A stretch of DNA of 64,000 bases, from assembly GCF_900141665.1 (NCBI RefSeq), contig NZ_FQYI01000009.1, forward strand, positions 1 to 64,000, written 5' to 3'. The notes under the pieces are model-generated. The model was not told the DNA's origin, did no database searches, and saw only the letters and a list, made by a program, of their open reading frames with translations. Below, piece after piece: positions 37,124 to 45,830 of the stretch; within the stretch, counting starts at the first letter, position 1, and each line of letters opens with the position of its first letter. The position numbers and the translations under genes were made by a program. The DNA comes from Cruoricaptor ignavus (GTDB taxonomy: Bacteria > Bacteroidota > Bacteroidia > Flavobacteriales > Weeksellaceae).

Positions 37124-37145
37124 ATTACAACATTTTTTATTTCCC

Positions 37146-37153
37146 TAAATTTG
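37146..37153 (+). promoter_or_regulatory. -7 box for the hpt operon
   Basis: TAAATTTG lies 18 bp before the ATG at 37172. No good -33 element was found, as the upstream bases are the tracrRNA terminator. Confidence 0.5.
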
Positions 37154-37171
37154 CTTCCTAATCTTCAGAAG

Positions 37172-37726
37172 ATGGCTGCGATACAAGTTCACGACAAGCA
37201 TTTTGTGCCCTTCATCAGTTCCGCCGAAATCCAGGATATCGTGAAGGATGTGGCATTGAGAATTTTTGAAGATTTTAAAGATGAAACGCCCGTATTCATC
37301 GGCGTTCTGAACGGCGTAGTGATGTTTTTCTCAGATTTGATACGGCATTATCCTGGGCCTTGCGAAATCGCCTTCCTACAGATGAGTTCGTACATCGGCA
37401 CACAGTCCACCGGCATCGTTTACCAAAAAATGGAACTCACGAAAGACATCAGGGACAGGCACATCATCATCGTGGAAGACATCGTGGATACGGGCAATAC
37501 CGTGGAAAACCTGTTCAAATATTTCGAGCAGACACAGCGGCCAAAATCCGTGAAGCTCGCCACATTTTTGCTGAAGCCGGAAGTTTATAAAAAGGATTTC
37601 AAACTGGACTATGTAGGCTGGGAAATCCCGAATAAATTTGTGGTAGGCTACGGTCTGGATTATGATGAACTCGGCAGAAACCTACCAGAGCTTTACCAAC
37701 TTTCCGAAGGGAAAATAAATGACTAA
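37172..37726 (+). CDS. hpt: Hypoxanthine phosphoribosyltransferase
   Basis: A purine-salvage enzyme that turns hypoxanthine or guanine plus PRPP into the nucleotide. The PRPP-binding motif IIIVEDIVDTGNT is present near residue 100, as is the flexible-loop SSYIGTQST. ATG 37172 (184 residues) is preferred to the upstream TTG at 37151, because that TTG falls in the promoter -7 box. It is followed 25 bp later by adk, a pairing common in Flavobacteriia. Confidence 0.95.
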   Translation: MAAIQVHDKHFVPFISSAEIQDIVKDVALRIFEDFKDETPVFIGVLNGVVMFFSDLIRHYPGPCEIAFLQMSSYIGTQSTGIVYQKMELTKDIRDRHIIIVEDIVDTGNTVENLFKYFEQTQRPKSVKLATFLLKPEVYKKDFKLDYVGWEIPNKFVVGYGLDYDELGRNLPELYQLSEGKIND

Positions 37727-37751
37727 TTTACAATAAACCATTGATTATCAG

Positions 37752-38333
37752 ATGATTAATATCGTACTTTTCGGCCCTCCTGGAAGCGGCAAAGGAACGC
37801 AGGCGAAGAACCTGGTGCAGAAATTTAACCTGAAGCAAATCTCAACGGGCGAACTTTTCCGCGAGAATATGAGCAACGAAACGGAGCTTGGGCTTTTGGC
37901 GAAATCCTTCATCGATGTCGGTCAGCTTGTGCCGGACCACATCACCATTGATATGCTGATTGATGAACTGAAGAAACCTACTGATACACAGGGCTTTATT
38001 TTTGATGGCTTTCCGAGGACAAGGCAGCAGGCCATTGCGCTAGATGACATCGTGCGGCAGCACCTGGCTGCGGAAATTTCCGTGTGCCTATCGCTCATCG
38101 TGGAAGATGAAGTACTGGTGGAAAGGCTGATAGAGCGTGGCGCAACAAGCGGGAGAACAGACGACAGCGATGAGCTGATCATCCGCAACAGAATCAAGGA
38201 ATATTATGCGAAAACTGCGGAGGTTGCCGATATTTACAAAGAGCAGAACAAATATGTGGAAGTAAACGGCGTGGGCGAAATTGATGCGATTGCGGAAAAC
38301 CTTTACAGGGCGGTGGAAAGCATTGAAGGTTAA
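37752..38333 (+). CDS. adk: Adenylate kinase
   Basis: The 193-residue short-form enzyme interconverts AMP, ADP and ATP. It has the P-loop GPPGSGKGTQ at residues 8-17, the AMP site STGELFRENM, the DGFPRTRQQ block and the RGATSGRTDDS segment. The large zinc-type LID insertion of longer adenylate kinases is absent, normal for this form. It lies between hpt and the Doc module. Confidence 0.96.
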   Translation: MINIVLFGPPGSGKGTQAKNLVQKFNLKQISTGELFRENMSNETELGLLAKSFIDVGQLVPDHITIDMLIDELKKPTDTQGFIFDGFPRTRQQAIALDDIVRQHLAAEISVCLSLIVEDEVLVERLIERGATSGRTDDSDELIIRNRIKEYYAKTAEVADIYKEQNKYVEVNGVGEIDAIAENLYRAVESIEG

Positions 38334-38366
38334 GGTTTGATACTCAAGGTTTAAGGCTTCAAAGCA

Positions 38367-38588
38367 ATGAAAATGGAAGAGGTAGGGAATAAACCTGAAA
38401 GAAAGATTCCGACTTTCCGTGAGTTTCTTGAAACTTACGATGGGGAAAAGCGCGCCTTTCCGCCGGAACCTGTGGTGCCTATGAACCTTGATCCGAAAAA
38501 TCCTGGAACGCAGAGGCTGATACTGAATACCGCAAAAAGGATTCTTCGAGATCACCGCACTGAAATTGAAGCACTGAAAGACAGATAA
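38367..38588 (+). CDS. Putative antitoxin partner of Doc, family not recognised
   Basis: A 73-residue charged protein with a Pro-rich middle (FPPEPVVP) and a basic C-terminal helix (NTAKRILRDHRTEIEALKDR, 20 residues). Its TAA overlaps the doc ATG by one base (TAATG), the arrangement expected of an antitoxin-toxin pair. It does not resemble Phd or any antitoxin I know, and no DNA-binding fold is obvious. A second ATG six bases downstream is possible. The role is inferred from its position only. Confidence 0.6.
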   Translation: MKMEEVGNKPERKIPTFREFLETYDGEKRAFPPEPVVPMNLDPKNPGTQRLILNTAKRILRDHRTEIEALKDR

Positions 38589-38971
38589 TGACTTTCGTTG
38601 AACTTGAATCCATCATTCTTATCCACGATAATATAATTGCTGAAACAGGTGGGGCTGTCGGTATTGACAGAAACAAATTGGCCGGTGCTTTATCGCGTAT
38701 TGAGCAGAACATTTATTACGAGAATGTAACCGATGTTTTTGAAATCGCAGCGTGGTATGCGGTTGCCATTTCTAAAAGTCACGCTTTTGTTGACGGAAAC
38801 AAAAGAACTGCCGTTTCCACAATGTTGACTTTTTTAGCTTTACAGGGGGTGGAACTTTTGCCAAATCTTGGTTTGGATGATTTAATTGTCGAAATTGTAG
38901 TTTCGGATTTGGAACATAAAATCCTTGTAAGAAAAGTTGCAGATTATGTTCAATATTTGCGAAAAGTTTAA
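38588..38971 (+). CDS. doc: Doc-type (Fic-fold) toxin
   Basis: The 127-residue protein contains the Doc catalytic motif HAFVDGNKR (residues 65-73) in the HxFx(D/N)GNK(R) form. The family phosphorylates EF-Tu and so stops translation. The ID-R-LAGAL N-terminal block (GIDRNKLAGALSRIEQ) is the usual Doc substrate-flap region. It is overlapped by the small upstream gene and ends 63 bp before obg. The motif is complete, so it is probably active. Confidence 0.88.
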   Translation: MTFVELESIILIHDNIIAETGGAVGIDRNKLAGALSRIEQNIYYENVTDVFEIAAWYAVAISKSHAFVDGNKRTAVSTMLTFLALQGVELLPNLGLDDLIVEIVVSDLEHKILVRKVADYVQYLRKV

Positions 38972-39034
38972 AATCAGAATAAAAATTTGTTGCTGTTTTC
39001 CTATCTAAATCTCTAAATCTTTCAATTTTACTCC

Positions 39035-40024
39035 GTGAACAACTTTGTAGATCATGTGAAAATCCATTGTGCGGCAGGCCACGGCGGCGCAGGCTCGGCG
39101 CATCTCCGCAGGGAAAAGTACATCCCGAAAGGCGGGCCAGATGGTGGTGATGGCGGCAGAGGAGGCAACATCATTATGAAGGGAAATTCGCACGAATGGA
39201 CGCTGCTGCCGCTGCGCTATACGAGGCACCTGAAGGCTGGCAGAGGTGAGAACGGTGGCAAAAATCAGCTGACCGGTGCTGCCGGACAGGATGTTTTCAT
39301 CGAGGTGCCGATTGGGACGATTGCGAAGGATGAGGAGGGCGAAATCATCGGTGAAATTCTGGAGCACGGGCAGGAAATTGTGGTAAAGAAAGGTGGTTTG
39401 GGCGGTCTTGGAAACGAGCACTTCAAATCGGCTACAAACCAGACACCGCGCTACGCACAGCCTGGAACACCAGGTGAAGAGGGCTATGTAACCTTCGAGC
39501 TGAAAGTGCTTGCAGATGTGGGTTTGGTGGGCTTTCCGAACGCAGGGAAATCTACACTTCTGGCGGCAGTTTCTGCGGCAAAACCGAAGATTGCAGATTA
39601 TGCTTTCACTACGCTCACGCCAAATCTCGGCATTGTGAATTACCGCAACTACCGCTCCTTCGTAATGGCAGATATTCCCGGAATCATCGAGGGTGCGGCG
39701 GAAGGCAAAGGCCTGGGACACCGATTTTTGCGGCATATTGAGCGGAACTCGATTTTGCTTTTCCTCATTCCTGCGGATTCCGATAATCATTGGAACGAAT
39801 TTAAAATTCTGGAAAACGAGCTGAGAAAGTACAATCCCGAACTTCTGGACAAGGAATTTATCCTTTCGGTTTCCAAAGCTGATCTGCTGGACGACGATTT
39901 GAAAATTGAAATCGCTAGGGAATTTCCCGAAAACCAAAAGCCGCTGTTCTTTTCCGCAGTTACAGGCGAAGGCATCGAAGCGCTGAAGGATGAGGTGTGG
40001 AGACGGCTGAGTATGGAAATTTAG
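39035..40024 (+). CDS. obg: GTPase Obg/CgtA
   Basis: The 329-residue ribosome-assembly GTPase has the Gly-rich Obg fold ([26 protein letters not shown]) and a G domain with G1 [10 protein letters not shown]3 DIPGIIEGA and G4 SKAD. It starts with GTG at 39035, where homologues begin (FVDHVKIHC follows). The Doc module separates it from adk, which breaks the usual closer hpt-adk-obg arrangement. Confidence 0.95.
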   Translation: MNNFVDHVKIHCAAGHGGAGSAHLRREKYIPKGGPDGGDGGRGGNIIMKGNSHEWTLLPLRYTRHLKAGRGENGGKNQLTGAAGQDVFIEVPIGTIAKDEEGEIIGEILEHGQEIVVKKGGLGGLGNEHFKSATNQTPRYAQPGTPGEEGYVTFELKVLADVGLVGFPNAGKSTLLAAVSAAKPKIADYAFTTLTPNLGIVNYRNYRSFVMADIPGIIEGAAEGKGLGHRFLRHIERNSILLFLIPADSDNHWNEFKILENELRKYNPELLDKEFILSVSKADLLDDDLKIEIAREFPENQKPLFFSAVTGEGIEALKDEVWRRLSMEI

Positions 40025-40102
40025 CGAGTAATTTTGCAACAAAATAGGCTTTAACTGATTGAGCCGCTCTATCAATTATCAATATCATCAATCCTAAAAA
40101 AA

Positions 40103-40651
40103 GTGGACGAAAGCATCAGCGTATTAAAGTCCGGCGGCACGATCCTCTACCCTACCGATACGGTGTGGGGCATTGGCTGCGATGCCACGAATCCTGAAGC
40201 GATTGCGAAAATTTTCGACATAAAAAAGCGCGAGCAAAGCAAGGCGATGATTATCCTTGTGGAAAGCGAAAGACGCCTGCAGGATTTGGTGGATGTGCCT
40301 GAAATGGCGTGGCAGATTATCGACCTTTCCGAAAAACCTGTAACCTTCGTTTACGAAGCGGCACGAAATTTACCCAAGGAAATCCTTGCGGAAGACGGCA
40401 GCATCGGCATACGATTAACGAAGGATGATTTATGTAAAAAACTGATTTCCAAACTGAACAGACCCTTGGTTTCCACATCGGCAAACCTTAGCGGACAAAA
40501 ATCGCCAATGAAGTTTGCGGATATTTCCGATGAAATAAAAAACGCGGTGGACTATATTGTGCCGGAGCATCACGACAAGATTTCGCAATACAGCGGCTCA
40601 TCCGTTATACAGATTTGGCAGGATGGCAAAGTGAAGGTGCTGAGGGAGTAA
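40103..40651 (+). CDS. tsaC: Threonylcarbamoyl-AMP synthase (TsaC/Sua5 type)
   Basis: The enzyme makes threonylcarbamoyl-AMP, the donor for the t6A modification in ANN-decoding tRNAs. The LYPTDTVWGIGCDA block near residue 16 and the LVSTSANLSGQ block near 130 are diagnostic. At 182 residues it is the short YrdC form without the Sua5 extension. The start is a GTG at 40103, as no ATG is nearby. Confidence 0.93.
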   Translation: MDESISVLKSGGTILYPTDTVWGIGCDATNPEAIAKIFDIKKREQSKAMIILVESERRLQDLVDVPEMAWQIIDLSEKPVTFVYEAARNLPKEILAEDGSIGIRLTKDDLCKKLISKLNRPLVSTSANLSGQKSPMKFADISDEIKNAVDYIVPEHHDKISQYSGSSVIQIWQDGKVKVLRE

Positions 40652-40722
40652 AGATTTGTGATGGAAAATAGGTAATAACCTAAGAGAAAATCAATTATCC
40701 ATTATCGTTTACCAATTATCAA

Positions 40723-42564
40723 TCAGTACCCGTACGGCATATCGCTGTAGCGCACGATGCTTGGCGCATTGATTTCAAATGTGTTCAGCGGGATGTAATA
40801 ATTCCGGTAGCCGTTGAACCTGAAATCCCCTTTTTCCTCAAACGGCCTGCGAGGATAATACGCCAGCGATAGCTGGAAGCGGTTGAAGGCAAGATATGGG
40901 TTGTACAGCAATATCCCCACCGCAAATTTATAGTTAGGCGGGTTTTTGAATAGATTTTTATCTGTGCCAAGGAATCCCAGAGTCGCGTTGAAGTAAGGAT
41001 TCAGGTAAAAATTTTTCCAAGGTTTATTGATAAATACCTGCGCCTGGTAGCGCAGCAGCAGCTTATCCAGCCCCACCACGGCTTCATCGAAGTTGGGAAA
41101 TTCCTCCCGGTTGTTGATGTTCAGGCGGTCGGCAAGCGTGGCGCTGCGCCTATCCCCCATCACGAGGGTATGCGAGAAAAAGTGCCGCAGGTTGAGCTTA
41201 CCGTAATCCCTGAGTGGCGTGAAGAATGTGCCGTCCCAGCGGAAGGTGGATCGGTGCATTTCGCCATCTCGCAGAAAGGTGCCATACTGCAGCCTCTGAT
41301 TCAGCATCCCCCAGTCCAGCAGCGCGCCGTAGCCTAGATCTCCGCCGAAATAGGGCAATAGCTTACCGCCCTTTACATTCATCGCGCCTGCTGTCACAGA
41401 ATATTTCAATCCGTATGGCAAATCTTCCGGAAGATTAAAATTAAAAATATTCTTAGACACCTGATATTTCCTGCGCGTATAGCCTACCGACGCAAGGTAT
41501 AGCTGGTGCGAACTGAAATACGCCTCCGGATCCAGCCACTCTTCGGGCGTATCTACATAGGCCATATTGCGGAAGCGCGCCGCCAGCGTGATGTTGCTGC
41601 GCACGGTATTGGAATTCTGGGCAAAAAGGCGGAACTGATAACCGGCCCAGACTTCCTGCGCGTGGAATTTTATGGGCTCCAGCGGCATATTTTCCGGCGC
41701 CGTTTGGTAGTCTGGAGGGATGCGTTTAAAGTAATTGTAAAAATAAAGCCCGCCCCCGCCAGCCCAGCGCATCAGCGGGGAGATAAAATTTCTCCCAGCA
41801 TAGAGGTAGGCATACTCATTTTCATCCATATCCCTCTCCCAGAAAGCTGTTGAATTCACAAAAGTACCGAAGAGATTATTAGCCTTATAATATGTCCTTG
41901 TGAAATCTTCTTTTTCCTTAAAATTCCTGCGGTAGTAGACAGATAGCTCGTGCCCGAGACCGAGGAAATTCATCTCCTCCAGCCCGAACCCGATTTTGCT
42001 TCCGGACGCGCTGCCCATCGGGCGGAGGCTCCAGCTGTCGCGCAGGCTGATATTTACATCCACCGAATCGCGCGTCGCAGTGCTGTCCACAGCGCGGATG
42101 GATACCCGGTGTACAAAACGGGTGGCACGGAGCAAGCGCTCCGATTCGTAGAGTGCCTGCTGGCTGTACTCGTCACCAGGGCGGAAGAGCAGATAGTTGC
42201 GTACCGTACCCGGACGGGTTTTCACATGCAGGCGGTTTCCCAATCGGTCGTACCAGCGCTGATTTTCATCGGGAATGCCGAAGCCGAGCGGGTCGTTTGT
42301 TTCTATGTTAATCTTCCGGATGTGCTTCCCTCGGAACAATTCAGGATTTTCCGGAATAAGGTCCTTTGCTCCTTTCTTATCGGATACATTCCGGAATAGT
42401 AATTTATAAAAGAATCTGGAAGTTTTGTTCCTTTCTGAAAAATCCTCAATCTTCTGATAGAGGGAATCACGCACAGGTACGCTCAGGGTATCCCGTGGAA
42501 TTTCCTGAGAAAAAAAGCAGGCTGGTATAAATGCCGCAATTGCTAATACTGCTGATTTTCGCAT
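40723..42564 (-). CDS. POTRA-containing outer-membrane beta-barrel protein (BamA/TamA-like)
   Basis: A 613-residue exported protein. A signal peptide ends at CFFSQ near residue 19. A POTRA-like region follows with RKINIETNDPLGF and YESERLLRATRFV, the latter typical of Omp85 POTRA folds. The rest is rich in alternating strands with many Tyr and Arg and ends near an aromatic residue, as barrels do. The start is ATG 42564, five codons inside the longest frame. The family is widespread in Bacteroidota and of unknown cargo. It is too short for BamA itself. Confidence 0.75.
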   Translation of the reverse strand: MRKSAVLAIAAFIPACFFSQEIPRDTLSVPVRDSLYQKIEDFSERNKTSRFFYKLLFRNVSDKKGAKDLIPENPELFRGKHIRKINIETNDPLGFGIPDENQRWYDRLGNRLHVKTRPGTVRNYLLFRPGDEYSQQALYESERLLRATRFVHRVSIRAVDSTATRDSVDVNISLRDSWSLRPMGSASGSKIGFGLEEMNFLGLGHELSVYYRRNFKEKEDFTRTYYKANNLFGTFVNSTAFWERDMDENEYAYLYAGRNFISPLMRWAGGGGLYFYNYFKRIPPDYQTAPENMPLEPIKFHAQEVWAGYQFRLFAQNSNTVRSNITLAARFRNMAYVDTPEEWLDPEAYFSSHQLYLASVGYTRRKYQVSKNIFNFNLPEDLPYGLKYSVTAGAMNVKGGKLLPYFGGDLGYGALLDWGMLNQRLQYGTFLRDGEMHRSTFRWDGTFFTPLRDYGKLNLRHFFSHTLVMGDRRSATLADRLNINNREEFPNFDEAVVGLDKLLLRYQAQVFINKPWKNFYLNPYFNATLGFLGTDKNLFKNPPNYKFAVGILLYNPYLAFNRFQLSLAYYPRRPFEEKGDFRFNGYRNYYIPLNTFEINAPSIVRYSDMPYGY

Positions 42565-42669
42565 AAATCGAGTATGCAAAGATAAAAACTCTGCAGTGTT
42601 TATCCATACCTGAAAAATTTTTCGTGCCTACCGTAATGCGTATCTTTGCAGATTAAACGAAGATTTTTA

Positions 42670-44094
42670 ATGAAAATCAGCCTTGCGCAGAATAAAAACT
42701 TCCGGCTTTTCAAGCAGATTTCCCAGGTGGCAGCGGAAGAAGGGATGTCCGTTTTCATCGTGGGCGGTTTCGTGCGGGATTTGCTGATGAAGCGCAAAGC
42801 GCCCACTGATATTGATTTCGTAACGGAGCAGAGCGGCATAGCTTTGGCAAACGCCGTGGCGAAAGGCATTAACCCAAATGCCAAAGTTGCCGTATTCAAA
42901 ACCTACGGCACCGCGATGTTTCGCCACCAGAATTTGGAGCTGGAATTTGTGGGCGCCAGGAAGGAAAGCTATTCCGAAGATTCCAGAAATCCCAGCGTGC
43001 AGGCAGGCACTTTGGAAGACGACCAAAAACGCCGCGATTTCACCGTGAATGCGATGGCGATTTCCTTAAACCAAAATGATTTCGGCGAGCTGATTGACCC
43101 TTTTGGCGGACTTCAGGATCTGGAGCGGAAAATCATCCGAACGCCTTTGGAGCCGAAGCAAACCTACAGCGATGACCCGCTGAGAATGATGCGTGCCATC
43201 CGCTTTGCCAGCACTTTGGATTTTGAAATTGAGGAAAATTCTCTTCGGGCAATTTCCGAAGAAGCCGAGCGCATCAGGATTGTTTCGATGGAAAGAATTA
43301 TGGTGGAATTTCACAAAATTCTGATGAGCGAAAAACCATCAAAAGGCCTGAAACTGATGGAAGAAACCGGGCTTCTGCAAATCATCCTGCCAGAACTTAC
43401 CGCTCTGAAAGGCGTGGAATATGTGGAAGGCCATTCGCACAAAGATAATTTCTACCACACTTTGGAAGTGGTGGATAACATTTCGCAACACACTGAAAAT
43501 CTGTGGCTTAGGTGGGCTGCCTTGCTTCACGACATCGGTAAAGCCTGGACGAAAAAATTTGTGGAAGGCACCGGCTGGACCTTTCACGGCCACGAATTTC
43601 AGGGCTCAAAGTATGTCAAGAAAATTTTCCGCCGACTGAAATTACCGATGGGAAACGAGCTGAAGTTCGTGGAAAAAATGGTAAAAATGCACGCCAGGCC
43701 TATTGCCCTGGTGGATGACGGCGTTACGGATTCTGCGGTGCGCAGGCTTGTTTTCGATGCCGGCGAAGATTTGGAGAGCCTGTTCACCCTTTGTAAAAGC
43801 GACATCACTACGAAAAATGCGGCGAAGCAGAAACGCTACCGAAAAAATTTCGACTATGTGCTGGAAAAAATCCGCGAGGTGGAAGAGCGCGACCAAATCC
43901 GGAATTTTCAGCCGCCAGTTTCCGGCGAAGAAATTATGGCAATGTTCGGCATACCGCCATCAAAGGAAATTGGCATCCTGAAAGAGAAGGTGAAGGAAGC
44001 CATACTTGAAGGCGAGATTCCCAACGAAAAACCCGCCGCCACAAAATTCGTCGTCGAAGAAGCGGAGAAAATCGGGCTGGTTTTGAAACAATAA
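42670..44094 (+). CDS. cca: CCA tRNA nucleotidyltransferase with HD domain
   Basis: The 474-residue enzyme adds or repairs the 3' CCA end of tRNAs, which is needed here because the tRNA-Ser gene at 786-870 does not encode CCA. The nucleotidyltransferase head has VGGFVRDLLM and the catalytic DIDF, with RRDFTVNAMA and the RDDPLRMMRAIRFAS-type block downstream. The HD phosphohydrolase domain reads LLHDIGKAWTKKF near residue 295. The start is ATG 42670 rather than the upstream frame. Confidence 0.93.
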   Translation: MKISLAQNKNFRLFKQISQVAAEEGMSVFIVGGFVRDLLMKRKAPTDIDFVTEQSGIALANAVAKGINPNAKVAVFKTYGTAMFRHQNLELEFVGARKESYSEDSRNPSVQAGTLEDDQKRRDFTVNAMAISLNQNDFGELIDPFGGLQDLERKIIRTPLEPKQTYSDDPLRMMRAIRFASTLDFEIEENSLRAISEEAERIRIVSMERIMVEFHKILMSEKPSKGLKLMEETGLLQIILPELTALKGVEYVEGHSHKDNFYHTLEVVDNISQHTENLWLRWAALLHDIGKAWTKKFVEGTGWTFHGHEFQGSKYVKKIFRRLKLPMGNELKFVEKMVKMHARPIALVDDGVTDSAVRRLVFDAGEDLESLFTLCKSDITTKNAAKQKRYRKNFDYVLEKIREVEERDQIRNFQPPVSGEEIMAMFGIPPSKEIGILKEKVKEAILEGEIPNEKPAATKFVVEEAEKIGLVLKQ

Positions 44095-44095
44095 A

Positions 44096-44380
44096 TCAAG
44101 CGGTAATCGGTTCCACTTTTATCTGTCCGCCAACTGCTTTCAGCACTTTCATCACGGTAGAAAACTGCGGTTTTGCACCGTCAGAAAAAGCCTTGTATAA
44201 ACTCGGTCTGCTCATACCGGTTTCTTCCGCAATCTTCGTCATTCCGATAGCTTTCGCCACATTTCCAATAGCGATTACAACATCGGAATCCTCACCTTCT
44301 TCCAGAACTACATTCAGATATTCAGCAATCATTTCATTGCTGTCCAGATAATCCGCAATGTCAAATCTTGAAACTTCCAT
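44096..44380 (-). CDS. Addiction-module antidote protein (HTH, HigA-like)
   Basis: The 94-residue antitoxin begins with the family's FDIADYLDSNEMIAEYL block and has a C-terminal helix-turn-helix (IGMTKIAEETGMSRPSLYKA). I choose ATG 44380, one base after the toxin stop, because family members begin exactly there. The longer frame runs back into the toxin gene. It would neutralise the upstream toxin and repress the pair. Confidence 0.88.
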   Translation of the reverse strand: MEVSRFDIADYLDSNEMIAEYLNVVLEEGEDSDVVIAIGNVAKAIGMTKIAEETGMSRPSLYKAFSDGAKPQFSTVMKVLKAVGGQIKVEPITA

Positions 44381-44381
44381 A

Positions 44382-44681
44382 CTATTTTTTAATTTTTTCC
44401 CAAATTTTCTTGGCTTTCTCAACATCTTTTTGCTGACTTGATTTATCACCACCAATTAGCAAAATAATAATCTTTCCACTGGTTTCTCTGAAATAAACCC
44501 TATAGCCTTTTGCAAAATTGATGCGCATTTCACTAATTCCGTTGCCCACAGGTTTGCAGTCACCGAAATGTCCTTCATTCTCCAGCTTCTGTATTCTGAA
44601 CAAAATTTTTGCTTTTGCAGTTAAATCCTTCAGCTTCCGAAACCAGCGGTCAAACTCAGCTGTTTTCTCAATTATGAACAT
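44382..44681 (-). CDS. RelE/ParE-superfamily addiction-module killer protein
   Basis: A 99-residue toxin of the RelE/HigB-like fold, likely a ribosome-dependent or RNA-cutting inhibitor. [17 protein letters not shown] at the N-terminus and [20 protein letters not shown] near residue 58-77 are typical. The toxin gene precedes the antitoxin gene, as in HigBA-type pairs. ATG 44681 is chosen because the longer start at 44702 lies on the promoter -7 box. Confidence 0.88.
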   Translation of the reverse strand: MFIIEKTAEFDRWFRKLKDLTAKAKILFRIQKLENEGHFGDCKPVGNGISEMRINFAKGYRVYFRETSGKIIILLIGGDKSSQQKDVEKAKKIWEKIKK

Positions 44682-44699
44682 TTCGTATTCATTTGGATA

Positions 44700-44707
44700 C
44701 AAAGTTA
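44700..44707 (-). promoter_or_regulatory. -7 box of the toxin-antitoxin operon
   Basis: On the minus strand TAACTTTG matches TAnnTTTG, 18 bp before the toxin ATG. Confidence 0.6.
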
Positions 44708-44712
44708 AAAAA

Positions 44713-44741
44713 TCCCTGCAAACTAAATATAGCGGCAGGGA
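44713..44741 (-). terminator. Terminator after btuG
   Basis: TCCCTGC (44713-44719) pairs with GCAGGGA (44735-44741). On the minus strand a run of six T follows. Confidence 0.7.
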
Positions 44742-44767
44742 AATTTTAAGCCTAAGTTTATCAGCTT

Positions 44768-45817
44768 TTAATTCTTATAAAAGCCATTAGCACCCATTCC
44801 AGCCTTGGTTTGAAGAATTTCCTTTCCAGCCAAATCATACACATACACCGTGGAATTTTCCGTGAAGGTGGACGATGCAATGTAGATTTTCCCGTCAATC
44901 ACATTGAAACCGTACACCGACTGTGCAGGGATGCTCACGCTTGAAGAAGGCGCCGTATTCGATTGCAGCGGCATATTGTAAACTTTTTCGCTCGCACGGA
45001 TGTAGAGTTTTCCGCCGTCAGCAGCCAAATCCTGGGCGTTCGGAATTCCCAGCGAAATTTTCTCAAACGCCGCACTTTGCCCGTTGATGCGGTACACGAA
45101 ACTTCCCGAACTATCGGAGCTCAGCACATACAGTGCACCGCTCGCAGAAATCATATCCCGGATAATCCCAGTGTCAGTCAGCTCAATCGTCTTGTCCACC
45201 GCATTGCTATTGGCATTGATGCGCGAAATCGTGTGCCCTGTAGCTACAGGCTGCCAGGTTGTCGGCGAATAAGCGATGCCATCGGTCTGCACGAAAATAT
45301 TTCCACCGGCTTCCGCAATTTTTTCTGCATACCTTGGAAATTCAATTTTCTTCAAAAAAGCGTGGTCATTTTTATTATATATGTAAACGAAACTCGTGGA
45401 ATTATAGCCATTGCTTGTTACATACAAATTCTTATTAGAAAAGGCCGCATACCTCGGCTGTTTCATCTCATTTTTAATTTCCGTTTTCTTCTTTAAAGTG
45501 TAGCGGTTCACCACATTAATCTTGTTGGAATTATTCACCACAAAATAAGCATCATCGCCGCTAAAGCTGATGGATTGGAGGATATCACCGATTTTCTCGC
45601 CATTATTTTCCGCGGAGTAAATGTCGTTGGAAATTTTTCCGTTGCTATCCAGAAACGAAACGGAAGAATTTCCTTTGCCGAAATTCCCTTCATTCACCAC
45701 CAGAATTCCGTTTTCGTAAGCGCCTTTCGGAACGATTGGATCATTGTCATCGGAACAGGAAACCGTCACTGCCAAACTTGCAGCAAATACCCACTTCAGA
45801 ATTTTGTTTGTGTTCAT
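44768..45817 (-). CDS. btuG: BtuG-like surface lipoprotein (YncE-type beta-propeller)
   Basis: The 349-residue lipoprotein has a lipobox ending VTVSC near residue 21, followed by acidic SDDND, which resembles a Bacteroidota surface export signal. The body is made of repeated propeller-like blades ([42 protein letters not shown]). In Bacteroides, BtuG is a surface propeller that captures cobalamin and passes it to BtuB. Its location directly downstream of a riboswitch-controlled TonB receptor supports that role, while the symbol rests on context. Confidence 0.78.
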   Translation of the reverse strand: MNTNKILKWVFAASLAVTVSCSDDNDPIVPKGAYENGILVVNEGNFGKGNSSVSFLDSNGKISNDIYSAENNGEKIGDILQSISFSGDDAYFVVNNSNKINVVNRYTLKKKTEIKNEMKQPRYAAFSNKNLYVTSNGYNSTSFVYIYNKNDHAFLKKIEFPRYAEKIAEAGGNIFVQTDGIAYSPTTWQPVATGHTISRINANSNAVDKTIELTDTGIIRDMISASGALYVLSSDSSGSFVYRINGQSAAFEKISLGIPNAQDLAADGGKLYIRASEKVYNMPLQSNTAPSSSVSIPAQSVYGFNVIDGKIYIASSTFTENSTVYVYDLAGKEILQTKAGMGANGFYKN

Positions 45818-45830
45818 AATTTATTGATTT

